A stretch of 64,000 nucleotides of DNA from positions 1 to 64,000 of the forward strand of contig NZ_FOVR01000004.1 of assembly GCF_900115225.1 (NCBI RefSeq), read 5' to 3'. The stretch is from Cohaesibacter marisflavi (GTDB taxonomy: Bacteria; Pseudomonadota; Alphaproteobacteria; Rhizobiales; Cohaesibacteraceae). The notes under the pieces were generated by a model. The model was not told the origin of the DNA, ran no database searches, and saw only the letters and a list, made by a program, of their open reading frames with translations. Position numbers and translations under genes: made by a program. Positions 57,764 through 64,000 of this stretch are shown here, piece by piece (position 1 is the stretch's first letter; every line of letters starts with the position of its first letter).

Positions 57764-59395
57764 TTATACCAGTCGGCTTTGCTCAACGGCCGCTTCAATA
57801 AAGGACTTGAACAGCGGGTGCGGAGCAAACGGACGGGATTTCAGCTCAGGATGATACTGAACCGCGATGAACCATGGATGATCTGCGATCTCCACCGTTT
57901 CAGGCAACACCCCATCAGGAGAAAGGCCGGCAAAATTGAGCCCGCAGGCTTCCAGCTTCTCTTTATAGTCGATGTTGACCTCATAGCGATGGCGATGCCG
58001 TTCGTGGATGATCCGGTCGCCATAGATCTCTGCAATCTTGGAGCCTTCTGCCAGATGGGCTTCATAGGAGCCAAGACGCATGGTACCACCCAGATCACCG
58101 TCATGTGCACGGACTTCCTTGGAGTTGCCCTTGCTCCATTCGGTCATCAGACCAACGACATGATGGCCTTCCGGCGTGAACTCCGAAGAGGTGGCATCCT
58201 CGATACCCGCCAGATTGCGTGCTGCTTCGATAACAGCCATCTGCATGCCAAAACAAATACCGAAATACGGGATCTTGTTTTCGCGTGCATATTTGGCCGC
58301 TGCAATTTTTCCCTCGGACCCACGTTCGCCAAAGCCGCCGGGCACCAGAATGCCATGCACGCCCTCCAGCCGCGAGGTTGGGTCGCTGCCTTCTTCGAAG
58401 ATATCGGATTCGATCCAGTCGATTTTCACCTTGACCTTGTTGGCAATGCCACCATGGGTCAGAGCTTCCATCAGGGACTTATAGGCATCCAGAAGTGAGG
58501 TATATTTGCCCACGACCGCAATCGTGACTTCGCCTTCGGGGTTGTGAACCCGATCAAGAATATTCTTCCAGACTTCGAAATTCGGTTTTGGGGCACCATC
58601 GATGCCGAAGGCTGCCAGAACTTCGCGATCCAGTCCCTGTTCATGGTAAGACAGTGGCACTTCATAGATATTCTTGACGTCAAGGGCCTGAATAACAGCC
58701 TCAGGCCGCACGTTACAGAAGAGCGACAGCTTGCGGCGCTCTGATTCTGGAACCGGACGGTCACAGCGCACCATCAGGATGTTGGGCTGAATACCGATAG
58801 ACCGCAGTTCCTTGACCGAATGCTGGGTTGGCTTGGTTTTGAGCTCACCAGCGCTAGGAATATAGGGAAGAAGGGTCAGATGGATATAAATAGCCTGCCC
58901 GCGAGGCAATTCGTTGCCCAACTGGCGAATACCCTCGAAGAAAGGCGTTGCTTCGATGTCACCCACCGTGCCGCCGATTTCGCACAACACGAAATCATAG
59001 TCTTCGTTACCATCTAGAATAAATGCCTTGATCTCATCAGTCACATGCGGAATGACCTGCACGGTCCCGCCAAGGTAATCGCCGCGGCGTTCCTTTGTGA
59101 TGATATTCTGATAGATCTGACCGGTCGTAATGTTGTCCTTCTTGTTGGAAGGACGGCCGGTAAACCGTTCATAATGCCCCAGATCCAGGTCCGTTTCCGC
59201 ACCATCATCGGTAACGAAGCATTCCCCATGCTGATAGGGAGACATCGTGCCGGGATCGACATTGAGATAAGGATCGAGTTTGCGTAGTCTAACTGAATAG
59301 CCACGCGCTTGTAGAGCCGCCCCAAGAGCCGCAGACGCAAGCCCTTTGCCGAGCGAGGACACCACACCGCCAGTTATGAAAATATATCGCGCCAT
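57764..59395 (-). CDS. pyrG: CTP synthase
   Basis: 543 residues. N-terminal synthetase domain ([50 protein letters not shown]) and C-terminal class I glutamine amidotransferase with the nucleophile in [16 protein letters not shown] and the His-Glu pair in [13 protein letters not shown]. It makes CTP from UTP, ATP and glutamine. Length is standard. It is downstream of secG and tpiA on the same strand, the typical alphaproteobacterial order. Confidence 0.97.
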   Translation of the reverse strand: MARYIFITGGVVSSLGKGLASAALGAALQARGYSVRLRKLDPYLNVDPGTMSPYQHGECFVTDDGAETDLDLGHYERFTGRPSNKKDNITTGQIYQNIITKERRGDYLGGTVQVIPHVTDEIKAFILDGNEDYDFVLCEIGGTVGDIEATPFFEGIRQLGNELPRGQAIYIHLTLLPYIPSAGELKTKPTQHSVKELRSIGIQPNILMVRCDRPVPESERRKLSLFCNVRPEAVIQALDVKNIYEVPLSYHEQGLDREVLAAFGIDGAPKPNFEVWKNILDRVHNPEGEVTIAVVGKYTSLLDAYKSLMEALTHGGIANKVKVKIDWIESDIFEEGSDPTSRLEGVHGILVPGGFGERGSEGKIAAAKYARENKIPYFGICFGMQMAVIEAARNLAGIEDATSSEFTPEGHHVVGLMTEWSKGNSKEVRAHDGDLGGTMRLGSYEAHLAEGSKIAEIYGDRIIHERHRHRYEVNIDYKEKLEACGLNFAGLSPDGVLPETVEIADHPWFIAVQYHPELKSRPFAPHPLFKSFIEAAVEQSRLV

Positions 59396-59606
59396 GGAAC
59401 TTTAAGTTACTTCCCTTTGTACCGATTCGCCAAGCAAATCGTCTCGGTTCCAACAACTAAAGCGCCGCTCACCGTTAAGCAAAGGTGAGCATCGCTCATC
59501 CATTTTTCAGAACAGCCCTGTCCATTAAGTTGAACTTTTTCTTGTGCCATTCTTTTGGTTTAGGTTCCGCCCCTAATATTTCATGATTGGCGCATAGACG
59601 CCACAC

Positions 59607-59647
59607 ATAAAAGAAACCGACCCTCGCATAATCGGCAAGGGCCGGTT
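59607..59647 (-). terminator. rho-independent terminator of secG
   Basis: Ten-base arms AACCGACCCT (59615-59624) and AGGGCCGGTT (59638-59647), one wobble pair, then on the minus strand a TTTCTTTTATG tail. It lies 45 bases after the secG stop. The rest of the 297-bp pyrG-secG gap shows only small palindromes. Confidence 0.75.
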
Positions 59648-59692
59648 GGAATTGATCTCTCGTGTCGACACATCGACAATCCCGTTTCGCAC

Positions 59693-60091
59693 CTATTGCG
59701 AGGTCGGCACCTGAGGCCCACTAGGCTGATTGCCCGTGGTGCTTTCCTGAATCTTGTTCAGTTCATCAAGGACACCGCCCTGTGGTGCGCCATCAGCATT
59801 GGAAGCAGGGTCAGCCTGATTCTGCTCGACGACAGGCACCTGATCAAGAACGTCAGATGGCTTGCTTTTCATCCCCGCCAGAATGGTGAGCCCCAAAGAA
59901 GTCAGGAAGAACCCGGTTGCCAGAATCGCTGTGGTTCGGGTCAGAAGGTTCGCTGCGCTGCGACCGGACATAAAACCGCCGCCGCCACCGCCGCCAATTC
60001 CGAGTGCGCCGCCCTCAGAGCGCTGCAACAGCACCACAACAACAAGCGCGCCAACTAGCAGCAGGTGAATGACAATTAATACTGATTCCAT
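59693..60091 (-). CDS. secG: protein-export membrane protein SecG
   Basis: 132 residues from ATG 60091; the frame is open further, but MESVLIVIHLLLVGALVVVV is the family start. It has two membrane helices with the cytoplasmic loop QRSEGGALGIGGGGGGGF, unusually rich in glycine, and a second helix (TAILATGFFLTSLGLTILAG). The C-terminal tail is Gln/Pro-rich. It is part of SecYEG. It lies 238 bp downstream of tpiA. Confidence 0.9.
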   Translation of the reverse strand: MESVLIVIHLLLVGALVVVVLLQRSEGGALGIGGGGGGGFMSGRSAANLLTRTTAILATGFFLTSLGLTILAGMKSKPSDVLDQVPVVEQNQADPASNADGAPQGGVLDELNKIQESTTGNQPSGPQVPTSQ

Positions 60092-60329
60092 CGTCTGGGC
60101 CGTCTCTAAAACAGTCAATCGGGCCAGCAGCAAGTGCGGCCCGACGCATAAGGTTCACATAATCTGGGTGGTCTTCTACAACAAGACTTGCCGCAATTCC
60201 AGTGCCAACGACATTTTTTCCTTGGCTCTTGCCTTCATTTGGGCACAAGAGGCGCAAGAAACAAGCCCCGAGTTGCCATGCAATGATCACATCGAGGCTT
60301 ATTAAAGCGCAAGCACGAGGCTGCAAAGC

Positions 60330-61082
60330 TTATTTGTAGGCTGCCAGAATGCCCAGGAAGTCAGCAGCTTTCAGGCTGGCACCACCAACCAGAGCACCGT
60401 CAACATTGGCCACCGCCATCAACTCGTCGGCATTGGCAGCCTTGACAGACCCACCATAAAGCAGACGCATGTTGGCACCTTCGGCACCGAAGGCTTTGAC
60501 CAGTTCGTCACGCATGAACTTGTGCACTTCGGCAACATCTTCTGCGGTTGGCGTCAGGCCGGTACCGATTGCCCATACAGGTTCGTAAGCGATAACGGTA
60601 TTGGCAGCCGTTGCGCCTTGAGGAATAGAGCCTTCCAGCTGGAACCCGACAACATTGAGGGTTTCGCCGGATTTGCGCTCGGCTTCGGTTTCACCAACGC
60701 AAATGATGGCAACCAGCCCCTGATCCCAGGCTGCTTTAGCCTTGGCATTGACGATTTCGTTGGATTCAGCATGATCGGCGCGACGTTCGGAATGGCCAAC
60801 GATAACGGCAGAAGCACCGGCATCCTTGAGCATTTCGGCAGAGGTATCACCGGTGTGAGCGCCAGATACGTTGAAATGGCAATCCTGTGCCCCGATGGCT
60901 ACAGCGCTGTCAGCAGCTTTTTCGGCAAAAGAAGCAACAAGCGTGAATGGAGGACAGATCATCGTATCTGCCTTTGCAGCCAGATCGGCATCATAGCCTT
61001 CAATCAGCGCGTCCAGTTCCGCAGCGGAGGCTTTCAGCCCGTTCATCTTCCAGTTACCGGCTACAAGCGGTTTGATGCTCAT
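60330..61082 (-). CDS. tpiA: triosephosphate isomerase
   Basis: 250 residues. N-terminal GNWKMNG with the active-site N10 and K12, catalytic His in VIVGHSERR, catalytic Glu in [12 protein letters not shown], and the C-terminal phosphate-binding [12 protein letters not shown]. It interconverts dihydroxyacetone phosphate and glyceraldehyde 3-phosphate. It has a strong ribosome site (GGAAGGAG) and a good predicted promoter at 61116-61144. It is divergent from ppiD. Confidence 0.97.
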   Translation of the reverse strand: MSIKPLVAGNWKMNGLKASAAELDALIEGYDADLAAKADTMICPPFTLVASFAEKAADSAVAIGAQDCHFNVSGAHTGDTSAEMLKDAGASAVIVGHSERRADHAESNEIVNAKAKAAWDQGLVAIICVGETEAERKSGETLNVVGFQLEGSIPQGATAANTVIAYEPVWAIGTGLTPTAEDVAEVHKFMRDELVKAFGAEGANMRLLYGGSVKAANADELMAVANVDGALVGGASLKAADFLGILAAYK

Positions 61083-61485
61083 TAATCTGCTCCTTCCAAT
61101 ATTTCAGATATCGGCAATAGAATGGGTTCCGTTGAATAAGTCAATGATTGACGACTTCATCGCCCCACCACGCATTCAACTTTAGCACTACAGTGTTCTA
61201 CCCCGCCCAGAGACAAAATGCACGGTACACAAGCCAAGAGTTGATCAGTTACCCCCTATTTTCCAGCCAATTGAAATGCCAATGGCGCCTGAAGGCAATC
61301 TTTTTGCGAACAAATACCCTCCCATCCCCATTTCTGCCTCCTTTTCTAGACTGATTGGGTTGCGGCGATGGATCGAGCTTTCTATGATCCGGCAAACATT
61401 TTGAAAAGGCAGAACAGAATGCAGACGGCGTTGTAACGGCGCACCCCGAACATTCGTTCTGTATGAAAGAAGGACACACCATCCC
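61083..61485. other. divergent intergenic region between tpiA and ppiD
   Basis: About 400 bases. It contains the tpiA promoter (61116-61144) with a palindrome over its -35. The rest, towards ppiD, has several short open frames without motifs. No RNA gene recognised. The ppiD side shows the GAAAGAAGGACACACC leader with AAGGA as its ribosome site. Confidence 0.4.
61116..61152 (-). promoter_or_regulatory. tpiA promoter with overlapping palindrome
   Basis: On the minus strand TTGACT (61144-61139), a 17-base spacer and TCTATT (61121-61116). The -35 is overlapped by a perfect inverted repeat GTCAAT G ATTGAC (61140-61152), a possible operator. Prediction by eye. Confidence 0.45.
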
Positions 61486-63366
61486 ATGATGGAATTTATG
61501 CGTTCGATGGCTTCAGGAATTGTCGCGAAGCTCCTGATGCTTCTTTTGGTTTTGAGTTTTGCAGTCTGGGGCATCGCCGATGTGTTCGGCCGCTTCGGAC
61601 AAAGCACCGTTGCCACGGTCGGCGATACCGAGATTGACGCCCGCGACTATCAGAGCGAATTGCTGCTTGAGGTCAACAGCCTGTCGAGTCGCCTCGGACA
61701 GCGCTTGACAGCAGCCCAGACGCAAGCATTCGGGCTGCCTAACCAGGTTCTCGGACGCATGATCAATGAAGCAACCCTGAATGATCTGGCCAGCAACTTC
61801 AATATGGGGCTTTCCTCTGAAGAGCTTGCAAAGGGCATCGCCGAGGAACCAGCGTTCCAGACCGCCGGCAAGTTCAACCGCAATCAGATGGCTCTGGTGT
61901 TGCGCAATGCTGGCACCACGGAAGACCGGTATGTGACCAACCGCGAAAAACTGGAAGTTCGCCGCCAGCTGGCACAGGGTCTCACCGGCAATTCCACCCT
62001 TCCCGAAGCAACCCTGAAGGTCTTCAACGATTTCAGCTTTGAAAAACGCGACGTGGATTACATCGCACTCAAGGAAGCCGATCTGGACGCGATTGAAGAG
62101 CCAAGCGAAGACGTGCTCAACAGCTATTATGAGCAAAACAAGATTGCCTTTCGTGCTCCGGAATATCGCTCCTTCGTGGTCCTGAAGCTGGAACCGGGCG
62201 ACATCATGGATCCGTCGGCGGTTTCTGATGAAGATGCCCAGACCTATTATGAAAGCGTCTCCAATCGCTTTCAGCTGCCGGAAAAACGCCAGATGCAGCA
62301 GATTCTCTTCGGCTCCAAGGAAGATGCAGAAGCAGCCCTTGAAAAGATCAAAGGTGGCGCAACCTTCGAAGACATCATGGCAGAACGCAATCTGACCGAA
62401 TCCGATGTTGACTTCGGACTGCTTGCCAAGAGTGAAATCACCGATCCGGCGGCGGCAGACGCCATTTATTCACTTGATGAAGGCGCTGTATCAGATGTGG
62501 TAGAAGGCCAGTTCGGCTTCCTGCTTCTGCGCAACGCCAAGACCGAACCGCCGCATGCTACGCCGTTTGAAGACGTCAAAGACCAGATGAAGGCCGAGAT
62601 CGCAGCAGAGCGCGCCAATGGCGAAGTGCTCGATATGTTCGACAATGTCGAGGATATGCGCGCAGGCGGCTCCACGCTTGAGGAAGTATCTCAGAAACTC
62701 AATCTGCCACTGCGCACCGTCACAACAATTTCCAAGGCTGGCGAACTCGAACGGGGTGGAGAGGTAACGGACCTGCCAGAACAGGAAGCTCTGTTGACCT
62801 CCGTCTTCGATACGGACATCGACTATGAAGCCGATCCGATCGACATCGGGAATACTGGTTTTGCATGGTTCCGTGTCACCGATATCGAAGCAGCCCGCGA
62901 TAGGGCCTTGGATGAAGTGCATGATGATGTTGTCGCAGCCTGGAAGGAAGACGAACGCCAGAGCCGCAATGCGGAACTGGCCGGAGAGATCCTCAAGGAA
63001 ATCGAAGGTGGCAAGAGCCTTGCAGCCGTGGCTGAAGAACGGGGCCTGAGCGTTGCCACCGCAACCGACATCACCCGTCAGGTTCATGGCGATCTGCCTG
63101 CCTCAGCTGTTGAGCAGGCCTTTGGTGGCCCGCTTCACCACAAAGCAACGGCCGTAGATGGTGAAACACAATATGTGCTGGAAGTTGCTAAGGTAACGGA
63201 TCCTGAATTCGATCCCGATGCCCTGCAGCTTGAATCCGTCAAGGCACGTCTGAACCAGAATGCAAGCACAGACCTGCTGTCGCAGTTGAGCGCAACTATT
63301 CTGGGCAATCTTGGCTACACCGTAAATGAAGCCATGATGAACCAGGTCGTCAGCGGCACGCGCTAG
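61486..63366 (+). CDS. ppiD: peptidyl-prolyl isomerase PpiD-like periplasmic chaperone
   Basis: 626 residues. A short N-terminal cytoplasmic piece and one membrane helix (AKLLMLLLVLSFAVWGIADV, about residues 14-33) are followed by a SurA_N-type chaperone region (VATVGDTEIDARDYQSELL, NQVLGRMINEATLNDLA) and a parvulin domain near residues 255-350 (RQMQQILFGSKEDAEAALEKI...DFGLLAKSEI...GAVSDVVEGQFGFLLLR). It assists folding of proteins leaving the SecYEG channel. Position next to tpiA, secG and trpD is typical for the order. Confidence 0.9.
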   Translation: MMEFMRSMASGIVAKLLMLLLVLSFAVWGIADVFGRFGQSTVATVGDTEIDARDYQSELLLEVNSLSSRLGQRLTAAQTQAFGLPNQVLGRMINEATLNDLASNFNMGLSSEELAKGIAEEPAFQTAGKFNRNQMALVLRNAGTTEDRYVTNREKLEVRRQLAQGLTGNSTLPEATLKVFNDFSFEKRDVDYIALKEADLDAIEEPSEDVLNSYYEQNKIAFRAPEYRSFVVLKLEPGDIMDPSAVSDEDAQTYYESVSNRFQLPEKRQMQQILFGSKEDAEAALEKIKGGATFEDIMAERNLTESDVDFGLLAKSEITDPAAADAIYSLDEGAVSDVVEGQFGFLLLRNAKTEPPHATPFEDVKDQMKAEIAAERANGEVLDMFDNVEDMRAGGSTLEEVSQKLNLPLRTVTTISKAGELERGGEVTDLPEQEALLTSVFDTDIDYEADPIDIGNTGFAWFRVTDIEAARDRALDEVHDDVVAAWKEDERQSRNAELAGEILKEIEGGKSLAAVAEERGLSVATATDITRQVHGDLPASAVEQAFGGPLHHKATAVDGETQYVLEVAKVTDPEFDPDALQLESVKARLNQNASTDLLSQLSATILGNLGYTVNEAMMNQVVSGTR

Positions 63367-63506
63367 TAACAATTGAAGACCTTATCCGGGGCGTTTTCGC
63401 AAAGAAGCAGGCAAACTGCTCGACGCGGCGCCCCGGTTTCATAATCACATACCATCGACCCAGCCGTTCTCCGACCGGGCCGAAGTAGACAGTCGGGAGC
63501 AATAGA

Positions 63507-64000
63507 ATGGAAGAGATGAAACCTTTTCTCGCAAAGGTCGCCGAGGGCAAAACACTTAGCCAAGCGGAAGCTGTAGAAGCGTTTGATCTGCTCATGAGCG
63601 GTCGCGCCACACCAACCCAGATTGGCGCCTTCCTCATGGCCTTGCGCATGCGCGGCGAAACCGTCGACGAAATTACCGGCGCGGTTTCCCAGATGCGAGA
63701 CAAGATGACTCCGGTCGTAGCACCAGCTGACGCCGTCGATATCGTGGGCACAGGCGGCACAGGTACCAAGAAATACAACATCTCCACCTGCGCGTCCATG
63801 ATCGTGGCTGCAGCTGGCGTGCCCGTAGCCAAACATGGCAACAAGGCGCTGACCTCCCAGTCCGGTTCAGGCGATGTGCTCACCAGCCTCGGGGTCAATC
63901 TGGCGCAAGATCCAGAAGGTGTGGCTCGTTGCATCAGGGAAGCCGGGATCGGCTTCATGTTTGCGCCCAATCATCATTCATCCATGCGCTTTGTCGGTCC
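63507..64000 (+). CDS. trpD: anthranilate phosphoribosyltransferase, 5' part
   Basis: 164 codons before the right edge of the window; the full enzyme is about 340. ATG 63507 has GGGAG at seven bases. Visible signatures: [20 protein letters not shown], the PRPP-binding [17 protein letters not shown], and [18 protein letters not shown]. It catalyses the second step of tryptophan synthesis, joining anthranilate to PRPP. It follows ppiD after 140 bp; trpC would be expected downstream, outside the window. Confidence 0.96.
   Translation, partial: MEEMKPFLAKVAEGKTLSQAEAVEAFDLLMSGRATPTQIGAFLMALRMRGETVDEITGAVSQMRDKMTPVVAPADAVDIVGTGGTGTKKYNISTCASMIVAAAGVPVAKHGNKALTSQSGSGDVLTSLGVNLAQDPEGVARCIREAGIGFMFAPNHHSSMRFVG

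Noticed and set aside
59396-59606. Possible tRNA or small RNA in the pyrG-secG gap
   Set aside because: I looked for cloverleaf arms and found only small palindromes (TGAGC-ATC-GCTCA, TGGCG...CGCCA); no acceptor or T-arm pattern.

Overview
The window looks like the chromosome of an alphaproteobacterium of the order Hyphomicrobiales (Rhizobiales), probably a marine lineage such as Cohaesibacter. The genus is inference. The order rests on gene content and order: ntrBC-ntrYX-trkAH-hfq-hflX-mazG, fused ispDF, scpAB-tatABC-serS-surE, pdhA/B/C with lipoyl-carrying PdhB plus lpdA-lipA-coq10, kdsA-pyrG-secG-tpiA-ppiD-trpD, and an ExoR-like protein. Most of the 64 kb is conserved single-copy housekeeping DNA. 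I saw no rRNA, tRNA, CRISPR array or intact prophage.

Layout. (1) 1-1267: debris of mobile elements. The end of an IS3-family element runs off the left edge, followed by the 3' part of a large serine recombinase and the tail of a second IS3 transposase. (2) 1268-2012: AT-rich DNA with no gene. (3) 2013-4907: an MnmC-type FAD oxidoreductase diverging from mnmD, then mazG. (4) 4994-17576: a long minus-strand block with hflX, hfq, trkH, trkA, ntrX, ntrY, ntrC, ntrB and dusB, covering RNA regulation, potassium uptake and nitrogen control. (5) 17884-19735: ispDF and a cinA/pncC-type gene on plus. (6) 19832-35387: a minus-strand block for envelope, translation and chromosome segregation: a NlpD/DipM-like lipoprotein, surE, serS, tatCBA, an orphan ABC ATPase, scpBA, a very large SPOR protein, argS and dgt. 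(7) 35610-39186: erpA, xth, an exoR-like gene on minus, and ppk2. (8) 39279-47071: coq10, lipA, a small membrane protein, lpdA, pdhC, pdhB, pdhA and ftsB on minus, the whole pyruvate dehydrogenase and lipoylation module. (9) 47470-52447: an accessory-looking cassette with ubiD, ubiX, a small membrane protein, a DUF2087 protein, an alpha/beta hydrolase and a duplicated small membrane protein, placed between ftsB and eno. (10) 52693-64000: eno, a DUF1835 protein, a small membrane protein, kdsA, a VOC protein, pyrG, secG, tpiA, ppiD and the start of trpD.

The genes work together as PDH complex with lipoate synthesis, glycolysis (eno, tpiA), CTP and KDO supply, the Tat and Sec pathways (tatABC, secG, ppiD), nitrogen two-component signalling, and cell-wall and chromosome division (scpAB, SPOR, LytM protein, ftsB).

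I found no unambiguous new system. The points most worth a second look are the ubiD-to-DUF6693-like cassette, the catalytically degenerate LytM lipoprotein, NtrX without a GAFTGA loop, paired TTAACCAT (CtrA-type) sites before ppk2, a 16-bp direct repeat at the end of the exoR-like gene, an orphan ABC ATPase inside the scp-tat block, and several perfect inverted repeats near pdhA, serS and tpiA. Start sites are chosen by codon, Shine-Dalgarno spacing and family length, and are stated where they matter.
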